Made by a program: the position numbers and the translations under genes. The notes under the pieces are model-generated. The model was not told where the DNA came from. It saw only the letters and a list, made by a program, of their open reading frames with translations, and did no database searches. Positions 46,801-55,156 of a stretch of DNA of 64,000 bases are shown here, piece by piece (the stretch's first letter is position 1; each line of letters starts with the position of its first letter). The stretch comes from an uncultured Bacteroidota bacterium (GTDB taxonomy: Bacteria; Bacteroidota; Bacteroidia; Chitinophagales; Chitinophagaceae). The stretch spans positions 1 to 64,000 of the forward strand of contig CAIJXT010000026.1 in NCBI GenBank assembly GCA_903824665.1, written 5' to 3'.

Positions 46801-47096
46801 CTCGGCTGCACTTCCATAGCCATACCTGCACGCAGCACTTGTGCATTTCCACCTCCGACGGGCATGATGTATATATCTCCCAGCAAGTCGAATACGATGT
46901 CTTTGCCATCGGGCGACACATCGAGGTTCATCCACGTTCCTTCATTCACTGCAAAAGAAACATCTTTACCGGGGCCGCCGGGCTTATTTACATCCCACTT
47001 CTTTTTGGCGTCCTTTGTATCCTGTGCAATCGTCGCTACCGACATGCCCGAAAGCAACACAAGAGCGAATAATCGTTTAATGGTCATTTTTTGCAT
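43830..47096 (-). CDS. Periplasmic beta-propeller (TolB/WD40-like) fused to amidohydrolase
   Basis: A 1,088-residue exported enzyme. A signal peptide (MTIKRLFALVLLSGMSVATIAQ) precedes a PD40/WD40-like propeller of about 600 residues, with repeated SPDGKWL/F signatures (VSPDGKDIVF, CPDGKKILF, FSADGKWLVY, FSPDGKWLVY). Residues about 665-1070 are an amidohydrolase: GFIDAHAHG (HxH metal ligands), a possible carboxylated Lys in FSVKSYNQP, EHN (His) and GTDxH-like segments near NMGAHGQ. The family is common in Bacteroidota; the substrate is unknown, possibly a peptide or cyclic amide. Confidence 0.88.
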   Translation of the reverse strand: MQKMTIKRLFALVLLSGMSVATIAQDTKDAKKKWDVNKPGGPGKDVSFAVNEGTWMNLDVSPDGKDIVFDLLGDIYIMPVGGGNAQVLRAGMAMEVQPRFCPDGKKILFTSDAGGGDNVWMMNKDGSSAVQITKESFRLLNNGVWVDNNYIVARKHFTSGRSLGAGELWMYHISGGGGLQLTARKNDQQDLNEPCASPDGRYVYYSEDMYPGGFFQYNKDPNNQIFVIKRYDREKGEIETVTGGPGGAVRPQVSHNGKLLAFVKRVRTKTVLYLRNLENGEEWPVYDKLSKDQQEAWTVFGIYTGFAWTPDDKNIVIWSGGKIMKIEAGSVNTASEIPFTCNVKQHITDAVRYKQDLNPSEFTAKVIRHATTSPDGKWMVFNALGHIYRKALPDGKPERITNSSVQESEPAFSADGKWLVYVSWNDTLAGNICKVAMDAKAKPQVITTTKGMFRTPSFSPDGKWLVYGREASNGDMGNSYTVKPGIYYLPANGGKEVFVTDKGDNPEFSADGNRIYFQGGGSQLAPYERAFSSCKLDGSDEKALIKCKYGSQFTVSPDGNWVAFVHLHAVYIALFPHTGKTITLGDDVTDIPVKKVSRDAGINLHWSGDNKKLHYTLGDQYYTINLEDRFEFVSGKADSLFKAPEAGISVGLTAKTDKPDGTIALTNARIITMNGNEVIENGTIVVEGNVIKAIGRDVKVPAGAKEINCSGKTIMPGFIDAHAHGNHFRYGLTPDKHWAYFANLAYGVTTMHDPSANSEMVFAQSELVKAGIMTGPRVFSTGMILYGADGDFKAVINSLEDAKSALRRTQAFGAFSVKSYNQPRREQRQMVIEAARELKVEVVPEGGSFFYHNMSMIMDGHTTIEHNIPVAPLYNDVIEFWKRSGTANTPTLIVSYGALSGEYYWYQHTNVWEKERLLRFTPRAVIDTRSRHRVMAPEEEYENGHMLVSRSLKKLSDAGVTINMGAHGQIQGIGAHWEIWMMAQGGMSPMEALKTATINPARSLGFDDWIGSLQQGKLADLLVMDRNPLDDIKNTETIRYTMVNGRLYDAETMNEIGNYDRKRGKFYWEYSRNAESFPWHEAAIELGD

Positions 47097-47231
47097 TATT
47101 GTAAATTGGCTTTAAAGATAATTCTGCAGTCCTGAATTACGGTAACAACTTTGGGGGAACTTTCGGGTGATGAAATAATTATGGAGCAGCAAACTGCCCA
47201 GACAGTCCGCCCGGTTCATTTTTGGCAAAAT

Positions 47232-47873
47232 CTATTTCACGGAAACCACGCCCGCTTTTATAGCATACATGGCAAGACCGGTACGTGTAGTGATATTCAG
47301 CTTTTTGAACAGCGCCTCTCTGTAGCCATCTATTGTCCGTGGGCTCAGGCACATTTCATCCGCTATCTCTTTATAAGTCATTTCGGTAGAGCAATATTTG
47401 AGGAACTGCAGCTCACGGTCATTCAGTTCTATATTCATGCGCCCCTCAGGATCATGAAGAATGTGCAACATTCGCCCTGTTACGATATCAGAATGGTAAA
47501 AGCCATTTTTGTAAACAGCATTGATTGCCTGACGCAACTCTTCCGGATCTGAGTCTTTAAGCACATAGCCATTTGCACCGTTCCGCAGCATTTTGATCAC
47601 ATTCAACTCTGTATCATACATCGAAAGCGCCAGGATCTTTATATCGGGCCAGCGCTTTCTGACCTCTGATGCAGTTTCGTAGCCATTCATCACCGGCATA
47701 TTGATATCAAGTATACACACATCCGGCAAGGGAGATGTTGCGGCCATCTTGTCCAGCAGATCTCTACCATTCCCTGCCTCCAGTACTACTGCTATATTCT
47801 CAAATTGCGAAAGCACCCCCGCCACACCTTTGCGGAGCATCGCGTGATCGTCAGCTAAAGCTACTTTTATCAT
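47232..47873 (-). CDS. LuxR-type (NarL family) response regulator
   Basis: A 213-residue two-component regulator. The receiver domain has ADDH (Asp8-Asp9), phosphoacceptor Asp56 in ILDINMP, Ser in LSMYD and Lys in VLKDSD. A LuxR-type helix-turn-helix follows at about 150-205 (NDRELQFLKYCSTEMTYKEIADEMCLSPRTIDGYREALFKKL). It is the last gene of the six-gene cluster, 91 bp after its likely partner kinase; targets unknown. Confidence 0.95.
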   Translation of the reverse strand: MIKVALADDHAMLRKGVAGVLSQFENIAVVLEAGNGRDLLDKMAATSPLPDVCILDINMPVMNGYETASEVRKRWPDIKILALSMYDTELNVIKMLRNGANGYVLKDSDPEELRQAINAVYKNGFYHSDIVTGRMLHILHDPEGRMNIELNDRELQFLKYCSTEMTYKEIADEMCLSPRTIDGYREALFKKLNITTRTGLAMYAIKAGVVSVK

Positions 47874-47964
47874 TTTTCGGAAAATGGGAAATCTTCAGCG
47901 AGTGATATAAAAGCTTAAAGCTATAAAAAAGTGTGAATTATTTAAATAGTTGATTCAAAGAATT

Positions 47965-48741
47965 TTATCTGTTGATCTCTAACCTTATTCTGGTCCCTAC
48001 ATTTTTTTCAGATACAACCTCCAGTTTACTCTTCAGCAGGTCGGTACGTACATACATATTGCTGAGCCCTATCCCGCTGCTGGCAACATTGTCTGTCTCA
48101 AAACCCGAACCATTGTCGGCAACTGTCACGCACAAAGCTAGTGGCGTATAGTCCAGGTAAACATCTATTGCTGCCGGCGCAGCATGCTTTATGGCATTGG
48201 TGATTGCCTCCTGTATTATTCTGAATATCAGCAATTCCCGTTCGTTTCCCATGCTGTATTCATCGCCGCTGCGGTGTAGCGTACATTGCATATCTCTCGC
48301 CGATCGCACATATTCCAGATCCTTATTTACAGCATCCACCAGACCAGCCGTATTTACAAATGTACTGTTCAGCGTGTGGCTGATGTTGCGCAGATCCGAT
48401 ATTGCCTTACTCAACAAGTCCGTACACTCTCCTGCCTTTGAGATGATCTGCTGCTCCTTACTGTTGTTGCGGATATTGTACAACTGCATTTTTACTATGC
48501 TGAGCAATTGGCCTATGTTGTCATGTATCTCTTCAGAAAAATACTTGAAAGACTGCTCCTGCACTTCCATCCGGGATAGTAACAACTGACTGTGATAGTT
48601 GTTTTCAAGCGCCTGCTTTTCCAGCAAGTGTTCATACCGCTTCTTTTTGTGCACTATGAGAAAGATAACCAGTGTAAATGCAAAAAGCATGAGGGTAAGC
48701 GTACCTCCCAAAAAAGTGATCAGATCATTGTCTAGCGTCAT
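47965..48741 (-). CDS. Sensor histidine kinase (HisKA_3/HATPase), membrane-tethered
   Basis: A 258-residue kinase. One hydrophobic helix (residues 10-30), a coiled coil, then a HisKA_3 region with the phosphoacceptor His73 in SEEIHDNIGQLL and the LSKAISDLRNISHTLN helix; the HATPase contains EAITNAIKHA, VADNGSGFE and SSGIGLSNM. It lacks any periplasmic sensor, and its first 17 bases overlap the end of the seven-helix gene upstream, so the membrane protein is the natural candidate for sensing. Cognate regulator downstream. Confidence 0.95.
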   Translation of the reverse strand: MTLDNDLITFLGGTLTLMLFAFTLVIFLIVHKKKRYEHLLEKQALENNYHSQLLLSRMEVQEQSFKYFSEEIHDNIGQLLSIVKMQLYNIRNNSKEQQIISKAGECTDLLSKAISDLRNISHTLNSTFVNTAGLVDAVNKDLEYVRSARDMQCTLHRSGDEYSMGNERELLIFRIIQEAITNAIKHAAPAAIDVYLDYTPLALCVTVADNGSGFETDNVASSGIGLSNMYVRTDLLKSKLEVVSEKNVGTRIRLEINR

Positions 48742-49378
48742 TATTTATCATTTTGGGATAATAAAGGAATACAAATCCAAAAGCACCGTAGGAGATAATG
48801 TTGATTACCAATTGTATGACCCTTGCCAGCTCGTGGTGATTGTTGGCAGCATATAGTGCATGAATATAAGACCAGAAAAAATAGGTAAAGCAATAAATGA
48901 AAACGAGCAGCATGGTTATCCAGAAATGCGGATGCCGCTTTACACTGACTATATTGTCACTGATAAACATTTTATAAAAATAACTCAGACACATCACCGC
49001 AACAACTAAACCCCGAAAACGCAAAGTGTTTGTGGGTAAAGTCGTGACTGGCTGAAAATAGATCAGGTTGACCAGTCCGGTAAGAACAAAAAGCAGCGTG
49101 CTTAGCTGCATCAACAAACGTTTGTGACGAAACGCTGCCAGATCGATATAGTATGCTGTAACCAATGTAAGACTTATTACAGCTGTGACATGGTACACGG
49201 GATTCTTCATCTGAAACCAGTAATAACTCAACCTAGCACTTACTTCACCGGTTATCGCAAAAATCAGCAGCAACAGCACGATGCGTGTGCTTCTGTCAAT
49301 TTTTCGATATTGCAATGACCCGCAGATGATACTGAATAGCATGGCCGCGAGCAAAACATAAAATAATATCAGGATCAT
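48725..49378 (-). CDS. Seven-helix membrane protein B2, overlapping the kinase gene
   Basis: A 217-residue polytopic protein with about seven hydrophobic helices and short loops, and no recognised domain. Shared features with the protein at 50477-51160 are a similar length, an early ITGE/VTEV turn, a PV/PI...TL..N..R.RGL loop in the middle, and FWxTMLL...TYFFW/FLIVT...TYLY near the sixth helix. The 3' end overlaps the kinase start by 17 bases, so translation is coupled. Likely a signal-receiving membrane module, by inference. Confidence 0.75.
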   Translation of the reverse strand: MILILFYVLLAAMLFSIICGSLQYRKIDRSTRIVLLLLIFAITGEVSARLSYYWFQMKNPVYHVTAVISLTLVTAYYIDLAAFRHKRLLMQLSTLLFVLTGLVNLIYFQPVTTLPTNTLRFRGLVVAVMCLSYFYKMFISDNIVSVKRHPHFWITMLLVFIYCFTYFFWSYIHALYAANNHHELARVIQLVINIISYGAFGFVFLYYPKMINNDARQ

Positions 49379-49407
49379 TGTCTGGTAACCATTTTCCTGC
49401 GGTTTCG

Positions 49408-50277
49408 CTACTTCTTTACTTTCTTATCTTTTTTGCGATCCATGGCGGTTCCGTCCTGATGGTGGTAATCCATGCTGGCATCAAACTGCACCAGGCAGGT
49501 CGGGCAGGGGTCGCTTTCGTCAAACATGGTCTGGTTGTCATTTACATCCCTGCCCCAGATATGCCTGCCCATGTTGTCGGTTCCGATGAGCATAGCCGTA
49601 AAATTGTCGTACCGCTCCTGGTATTTATAGCCCATATAAATTTGCAGATACTCAATTCCCCTGTTGTACTGCAGATAATTTTTAATCTCGTTGGCCGACA
49701 TGATAAATGACTCCGTAACAAATACTTTAGGCCAATATACCTCATTGTCGTTTCCGCGCTGAAAATTTTTAATGTATTCTTTCGCCATTGCCGTGTCAAT
49801 TATGCCCACCGTGCAATTCGCTATATCACAGTTGTCTGCACCGCCATCCATGTAATCAATATCTTCGTCAAACGGCACACAACAGTTAGGTTCGGATACA
49901 GGTGTAGCCCAGATTTTACTGCGGCTGTCATGAACAATGCGTGTACCGCCCTGTCCATCCGATTCCTGAACAGCGCCAGTGATAACCATCATCTTTTCTT
50001 TCTTTTCGCCGCCCTGTCCATCAGGTGTGATTTTCGTTCCGAAATACAAATGCAGATAGGTCTTTTGATTATCCGAAGCACCCAGCAGATAATCCCCAAT
50101 TCCCTCGCCTTTGGAAAGCGATTTGATCAAAAAAGAGCTGGGGTGCAGCCTGTAAGACTGAAATCTTTTTACATGCCGCTTACCTACGCTGGTTTTAATA
50201 ATAGAACCCGACTGTGCGTACGAATGAACATCAATTCCAAAGAAAAAAAGAATAAATACAACAATTGCTTTTTTCAT
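49408..50277 (-). CDS. Secreted protein A2 with two copies of a Cys-containing unit
   Basis: A 289-residue protein starting at ATG 50277 (a TTG three codons earlier also opens the frame). Signal peptide MKKAIVVFILFFFGIDVHSYAQ. It holds a duplicated unit of about 95-100 residues: copy 1 (about 42-137) SSFLIKS...YLHLYFGTK...MMVITG...GTRI...NCCVPFD; copy 2 (about 168-266) ESFIMSA...YLQIYMGYK...AMLIGT...GRHI...CPTCLVQFD. The tail is strongly basic (MDRKKDKKVKK). The neighbouring lipoprotein carries one further copy. I recognise no family. Possibly a ligand or partner of the membrane protein that follows. Confidence 0.8.
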   Translation of the reverse strand: MKKAIVVFILFFFGIDVHSYAQSGSIIKTSVGKRHVKRFQSYRLHPSSFLIKSLSKGEGIGDYLLGASDNQKTYLHLYFGTKITPDGQGGEKKEKMMVITGAVQESDGQGGTRIVHDSRSKIWATPVSEPNCCVPFDEDIDYMDGGADNCDIANCTVGIIDTAMAKEYIKNFQRGNDNEVYWPKVFVTESFIMSANEIKNYLQYNRGIEYLQIYMGYKYQERYDNFTAMLIGTDNMGRHIWGRDVNDNQTMFDESDPCPTCLVQFDASMDYHHQDGTAMDRKKDKKVKK

Positions 50278-50476
50278 AAATCTCAAATATTTTCAGACTT
50301 AAAAATAGAAAAATTTCGCTGTTTATACATTATTTGTTTGTTGGTATTGGTATAAACGGTAGCGATCAATGCCACCTCATCGCATGCGTTGTTTTTTAAA
50401 TACAACAAGTAGTAATACAACAAAAACATTAACTACTATTATCACGCACCCTACAAAAAAAATCGGCAAAATTATT

Positions 50477-51160
50477 TCAGTCACTGTCGATAACATTTTT
50501 TTTAAGGAGTATTGGCAAAACTCCAAGTATTAAATAAGTGAAACAGTTTACAATACAATATACCGGATATACTATTTGAAAAAAAAGGACACTATTATTC
50601 CGATATATAATATCATAGACGCCATTATACAAATATGTAATGGACCAAAAGAAAAGAAATATCGTTACAATCAGAAAATCAAGATTTCGAAACAAACGCA
50701 GCTTTGAGTCATCTGAAAAAAACCTGTAATAGGCTACCAGCGATACAAGAATAATATAAAACCCTTCAAAAATAAAAAAATAGGTATATAGCCCCTTTAC
50801 CCTCTTTATATTATCATTTTTTATAAGTGTAAAATATTTCCCAATGGGAAAATAAGTATCCATCAAAACGACAAAAAGAAAGCACAAAACAAGTCCAATA
50901 AAAATGTTTAGAATCGGCCGTTTGTGCTTTCTAAAAAAATAATAGAGAATCAACGCAAACTGAACAGGACAGAGCATCAAGTATACAAACAGATTGTATC
51001 TGTACATTACCAGACAAATAACACCAATCACTTCTGTTACGAATACTGTTGCCAGGTACACAAATATTATCTTCAACGCAGCAGGTAAAATCTTGAAGTT
51101 AATGGCATATACAGCACAAGCTGCAAATACTATTGAAATATACAGGTATATAAAGTACAT
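50477..51160 (-). CDS. Seven-helix membrane protein B1
   Basis: A 227-residue protein with about seven hydrophobic helices. It resembles the second membrane protein at 48725-49378 in length and in several turns, but the two are divergent. Its start overlaps the stop of the lipoprotein gene at one base, so the two are translationally coupled. No recognised domain. Confidence 0.75.
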   Translation of the reverse strand: MYFIYLYISIVFAACAVYAINFKILPAALKIIFVYLATVFVTEVIGVICLVMYRYNLFVYLMLCPVQFALILYYFFRKHKRPILNIFIGLVLCFLFVVLMDTYFPIGKYFTLIKNDNIKRVKGLYTYFFIFEGFYIILVSLVAYYRFFSDDSKLRLFRNLDFLIVTIFLFFWSITYLYNGVYDIIYRNNSVLFFQIVYPVYCIVNCFTYLILGVLPILLKKNVIDSD

Positions 51161-51849
51161 TATTTTCCTCTGATTATCTGAGTATGTCCTGGTGGCCTCG
51201 AATAAGTTGCCGAAACTGTCCCGGTAAACACATTGTCAAATGCAGCCTGTCCAACTTCAGGACAAGCAGATGGGCAACCAGCAATTTGATTATAGACTTC
51301 ACTTCCAATAGTAATGTAATTGCCTGTTGCATCATATGGAACAACAACTAAACTCATTACAGGCACTTCTCTCGTATTGTCATTACATAAAATGAGTTTA
51401 AAGTACTTTATCTTATTTCCAGTAGGAATTGTTATCGGCGCATCCGGATCATGGCTAAAATAATCATAAAACACATGGGCATCGACAAAAAACGACCTCA
51501 ATTGCGTTTTCTCATCTCCTGCCGCAATTGTTGTCAGGTAATTTTCGACTTTCGCATCTGCTGCAGAAAGGGAAATCAATTGTCCCATTTTTAGCATTGC
51601 CCTAGGAATTGGCGCAAATAATGGAGGCGTAAAAGCATTCAACATAGTAGTTGAGGAATCAAAATGACCAATGTTTTTTGTCGAATACCCCATTTTCTCA
51701 AAATAGGCTCTTATTACCGCCTGCGTATCACACCGTACTGCTGACGATTTGCTTGTGTCAGGGATTCCACTTTCAGTACCTTTTTCTCCGCATCCAATGG
51801 AAAGAATAAAAGAAAACAGCATCGAAATCCAAAAAAATGTTTTTTTCAT
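51160..51849 (-). CDS. Lipoprotein A1 sharing the Cys-containing unit
   Basis: A 229-residue lipoprotein: signal LFSFILSIGC with the lipid-attachment Cys at residue 20. The unit near residues 100-205 reads YLTTIAAGD...SFFVDAHVFYDYF...KIKYFKLILC...VPVMSLVVVPYDATGNYI...CPSACPEVGQAAFD and aligns with both copies in the secreted protein downstream (same order of SF.V, Y(F/L)xL, hydrophobic strand, D..G..I and C..C..FD). No recognised family. First gene of the cluster, with a -7 box upstream. Confidence 0.8.
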   Translation of the reverse strand: MKKTFFWISMLFSFILSIGCGEKGTESGIPDTSKSSAVRCDTQAVIRAYFEKMGYSTKNIGHFDSSTTMLNAFTPPLFAPIPRAMLKMGQLISLSAADAKVENYLTTIAAGDEKTQLRSFFVDAHVFYDYFSHDPDAPITIPTGNKIKYFKLILCNDNTREVPVMSLVVVPYDATGNYITIGSEVYNQIAGCPSACPEVGQAAFDNVFTGTVSATYSRPPGHTQIIRGK

Positions 51850-51906
51850 AAAATTGGTTGTTTTTAGAGGTAAAAAAATAAAGACAATTATATATTAGTA
51901 ACCGCA

Positions 51907-51914
51907 CAAAAGTA
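51907..51914 (-). promoter_or_regulatory. -7 promoter box for the six-gene cluster
   Basis: Minus-strand TACTTTTG, exact -7 consensus, 57 bases before the lipoprotein ATG. Confidence 0.5.
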
Positions 51915-52058
51915 ACCCTACCTAAAAAAATTAGATACCGTATTTTTCCCGTATTTTCTGTTAATACCTATTTTCACAGGCATGCGAAACCATAAAGACT
52001 AATAACAGCCCTCGTCGATGTATAAAATGAGGAATTGCAAACTTTGAACTACACCGAA

Positions 52059-52481
52059 CTACAAAACCCGATTTGCATCATTGAGATTGCAGATCATCCG
52101 TTTGTGTTGTTTGATCAAAAATGCCAAAAAAAGTGGCTTGATGAAAAATGGTCCGTTAAAAATTACTTGCTCAGTCAATTCAGTAGTACCGTTGTTGTCG
52201 GTAAAGTCGAAAACCAGCTTCAGTGTTACACCCTTCACGATCTCAGCAAACATCACCACCTGGCTATGGGGTGTTACCTTTTGCAGCAGTACTTTGTACG
52301 AAAATGAAATTCCCAGGCCGGCAAGCACCATACGTTCATGCAGTTTGTAAGACGACTCGCCCAGCAGTTCACACTTATATATGACCGGATGTATAGCTAC
52401 GAACTTGTGTAAATCTGCAAAATGGGTGTAAGCTTCACTAATCGGGCGATTGATCTGATGCACCAATACTCTGTCGGCCAT
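52059..52481 (-). CDS. SRPBCC-family protein next to the carotenoid cluster
   Basis: From ATG 52481 it encodes 140 residues with the SRPBCC (START/Bet v1-like) pattern: VLVHQINRPISEAYTHFADLHKF at the start, a run of beta strands (LVFDFTDNNGTTELTEQVIF), and a long C-terminal helix (LFLAFLIKQHKRMICNLND). The frame is open 51 codons upstream, but that part is not similar to the family. It is divergent from the CarH-like gene. It may bind a hydrophobic ligand; a carotenoid role is only suggested by position. Confidence 0.75.
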   Translation of the reverse strand: MADRVLVHQINRPISEAYTHFADLHKFVAIHPVIYKCELLGESSYKLHERMVLAGLGISFSYKVLLQKVTPHSQVVMFAEIVKGVTLKLVFDFTDNNGTTELTEQVIFNGPFFIKPLFLAFLIKQHKRMICNLNDANRVL

Positions 52482-52717
52482 AGCTGAATAGGATTGAAAC
52501 GAAATTAACGGATATTCGGATACCGATCTGAAAAACCTGCTGTGGTTCAAACGCAAGGTCTGGAATACCTGCAAGCTGTACTGAGTGGGCAAAAAACGAA
52601 TTGGCAAACGTGCTTTACAGTCCATCCTGCTCACATTGTAAAATCCCTCAACGCGTCAAAACAAAAAACTTTAACACAAATATGGAAGATTACACCTGTC
52701 AGCCCATAATTTTTGTT

Positions 52718-52725
52718 TAACTTTG
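52718..52725 (+). promoter_or_regulatory. -7 promoter box for the CarH-like gene and carotenoid operon
   Basis: TAACTTTG, exact -7 consensus, 20 bases before ATG 52746. The only candidate promoter I see for the whole operon. Confidence 0.5.
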
Positions 52726-52745
52726 TTTCAATATAATTGAACAGA

Positions 52746-53630
52746 ATGGAAATGTATCAGATAAATGACCTCGAACGGTTGACGGGTGTAAAAGCACATA
52801 CCATCAGAATATGGGAAAAAAGGTATAGTATCATTCATCCCAACCGAACTGAAACAAATCGTAGGTATTACGATGATACGCAAATGCGTAAACTGCTCAA
52901 TGTAACTACCCTGCTTTCACAAGGGCATAAAATATCTAAAATTGCGGCATTTAGCGACGATGAGATATTCAAACATATTGAAAAAGATGCTGAATTACAT
53001 GGGTCTGCACATATAAACACCACCTATATCAACGACCTCGTAGTGACCATGCTTGCTTTTGATGAAGCAGGATTCGAAAAGGTTTTCTCTGCCGCTGTAT
53101 TGCGTATGGGCATGTACGAAACCATGCTTCATGTAGTTTATCCCTTTCTCAACAAGACAGGTGTACTCTGGACAATCAACAAAACTGTGCCTGTTCAGGA
53201 ACATTTTGCTTCTTGTATCATCCGGCGCAAACTGATGTCGGCGACAGACGGGCTGCTACCACCCCATAAAAAGAACAATCGTTTCCTGCTGTTTCTGCCG
53301 CCTGGCGAGTGGCACGAAATTGTTCTGCTATTCTCCAACTACATCATTCGCTCACATGGCTACGATACCATATACCTGGGGCAAAACGTACCTGTGGAGA
53401 ATATCAGAAAAATGCTGGAATCAGTAAGCGTTCAACACATACTCACATTCTTTATTACAACCCGACCTGCTGACGAACTGAAGGATTTAGTTGCAAACTA
53501 TGCAGGCATGGATAAAAAAGTAAAGATGCTTATAGCCGGAAACAGGGATATACTCAACGATCCAAAAATGCTTCCGAAAAATGTTTCTTTTATGGATGGC
53601 GTAGGGAGTCTCATTGAATTGCTGAAGTAA
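52746..53630 (+). CDS. MerR-type regulator with cobalamin-binding domain (CarH/LitR-like)
   Basis: A 294-residue predicted light-dependent repressor. An N-terminal MerR helix-turn-helix (MYQINDLERLTGVKAHTIRIWEKRY...RRYYDDTQ) is followed by a B12 domain: W142-x9-E152-H153, the exact Wx9EH motif whose His is the upper ligand after photolysis, and E188-x-H190 in GEWHEIVLL, whose His should be the lower cobalt ligand. The usual Gly of ExHxxG is Val here. In CarH, adenosylcobalamin is the chromophore and light releases repression. It directly precedes crtI on the same strand, 49 bp away, so it may autoregulate. Confidence 0.88.
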   Translation: MEMYQINDLERLTGVKAHTIRIWEKRYSIIHPNRTETNRRYYDDTQMRKLLNVTTLLSQGHKISKIAAFSDDEIFKHIEKDAELHGSAHINTTYINDLVVTMLAFDEAGFEKVFSAAVLRMGMYETMLHVVYPFLNKTGVLWTINKTVPVQEHFASCIIRRKLMSATDGLLPPHKKNNRFLLFLPPGEWHEIVLLFSNYIIRSHGYDTIYLGQNVPVENIRKMLESVSVQHILTFFITTRPADELKDLVANYAGMDKKVKMLIAGNRDILNDPKMLPKNVSFMDGVGSLIELLK

Positions 53631-53679
53631 GTGTTATCCAATAAAATGTTTAAATAATAACTACAAATACACAACAAAA

Positions 53680-55149
53680 TTGAAGAACTTTTCGGTGATC
53701 GGTAGTGGGTTTTCAGGTATGTCGGCGGCTTGTTTTCTTGCCAAAGCCGGCAATGATGTGACCGTGTACGAAAAGAACACTACCAATGGTGGAAGGGCAA
53801 GATCTTTTACTGAACAGGGATTCACATTTGACATGGGGCCAAGCTGGTATTGGATGCCTGATGTTTTTGAAAAGTTCTTCGGTAATTTCGGAATGCATCC
53901 GTCAGACTATTATGAACTGGTGCAGCTTGATCCCGGTTTTCAGGTCATATTTGGCAAAGACAATGTACTGGCTGTACCTGCGTCCATGGCTGGTATTGAA
54001 GATATGTTTGAAGGCATAGAAAAGGGAAGTGCCGTAAAACTGAAAAAGTTTCTCGATGAGGGTCGTTACATGTACAATACCGGCATGCAACACCTTGTTT
54101 ACCGCCCTTCATATTCGTGGGCAGAGTATATCAACTATGATGTACTAAAAGGTGTTACCAAACTCCATGTCTTCCAGTCGGTACGCAGCCACGTACGTAG
54201 CTATTTTAAAGATGAGCGGCTGGTAGCACTTATGGAGTTCCCGGTGCTGTTTCTGGGCGCTATGGCACACCAGATACCTGCATTGTACAGCCTGATGAAC
54301 TATGCAGCACTCTCGCTGGGCACATGGTACCCCATGGGCGGAATGCTGAAAATACCACAGGCTATGGAAGATCTTGCCCGATCGATGGGTGTACAGTTCC
54401 GCAATGATTGTGAGATCACAAAGCTGAATGTAGCCAACGGCAGCGTAACCAGCCTGAACACGATAAACGGAACGCCGCATACCAATGGCGTGATAGCAAC
54501 AGGCGACTATCACCACATGGAGCAATACCTGCTCGAACCACAATACAGAAACTATACAGAGCAATACTGGACCAAGAAAACGTTTGCGCCATCGTGCCTC
54601 ATTTTCTATATAGGAGTCAATAAGCGTGTCAAGAAACTCATTCACCACAATCTGTTTTTCGATGCATCTATCGACAAGCATTCTAACGATATATATACCG
54701 ACCCGCAGTGGCCCGAAGACCCGCTATTCTACGCGTGCTGCCCTTCTAAGACAGATCCGGATGTGGCTCCTGAAGGCATGGAAAATCTGTTTGTTCTCAT
54801 ACCTGTAGCACCGGGCCTGAAAGACACTGAAGAAGTGCGTGAGCGCTATTACAAAAAGGTGATGAGCCGCATGGAGCAATGGTGTGGCGACACGATCACT
54901 GAACATGTTGTGTACAAGCGCAGTTACTGCATCAACGATTTCATGGCCGACTACCACTCCTACAAAGGCAATGCGTACGGACTGGCCAATACATTGATGC
55001 AGACCGCTGTGCTGAAACCATCCCTGCGCAACAAAACTATTAAAAACCTGTTTTATGCCGGTCAGCTTACCGTGCCCGGACCCGGTGTGCCACCTGCGCT
55101 GATATCGGGGCAGATAGCCGCCGGCCAATTACTAAAAAATACAAATTAA
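53680..55149 (+). CDS. crtI: Phytoene desaturase
   Basis: FAD enzyme introducing double bonds into phytoene towards lycopene (CrtI type). The N-terminal dinucleotide motif VIGSGFSGMSAACFLAKAG is followed by ENT.GGRARS, and the C-terminal carotenoid desaturase signature LFYAGQLTVPGPGVPPALISGQIAA is present. The start is TTG at 53680; no ATG is in frame. Length 489 is typical. It is followed by crtB after 7 bases, so the genes form one transcript. Confidence 0.95.
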   Translation: MKNFSVIGSGFSGMSAACFLAKAGNDVTVYEKNTTNGGRARSFTEQGFTFDMGPSWYWMPDVFEKFFGNFGMHPSDYYELVQLDPGFQVIFGKDNVLAVPASMAGIEDMFEGIEKGSAVKLKKFLDEGRYMYNTGMQHLVYRPSYSWAEYINYDVLKGVTKLHVFQSVRSHVRSYFKDERLVALMEFPVLFLGAMAHQIPALYSLMNYAALSLGTWYPMGGMLKIPQAMEDLARSMGVQFRNDCEITKLNVANGSVTSLNTINGTPHTNGVIATGDYHHMEQYLLEPQYRNYTEQYWTKKTFAPSCLIFYIGVNKRVKKLIHHNLFFDASIDKHSNDIYTDPQWPEDPLFYACCPSKTDPDVAPEGMENLFVLIPVAPGLKDTEEVRERYYKKVMSRMEQWCGDTITEHVVYKRSYCINDFMADYHSYKGNAYGLANTLMQTAVLKPSLRNKTIKNLFYAGQLTVPGPGVPPALISGQIAAGQLLKNTN

Positions 55150-55156
55150 CTATACT

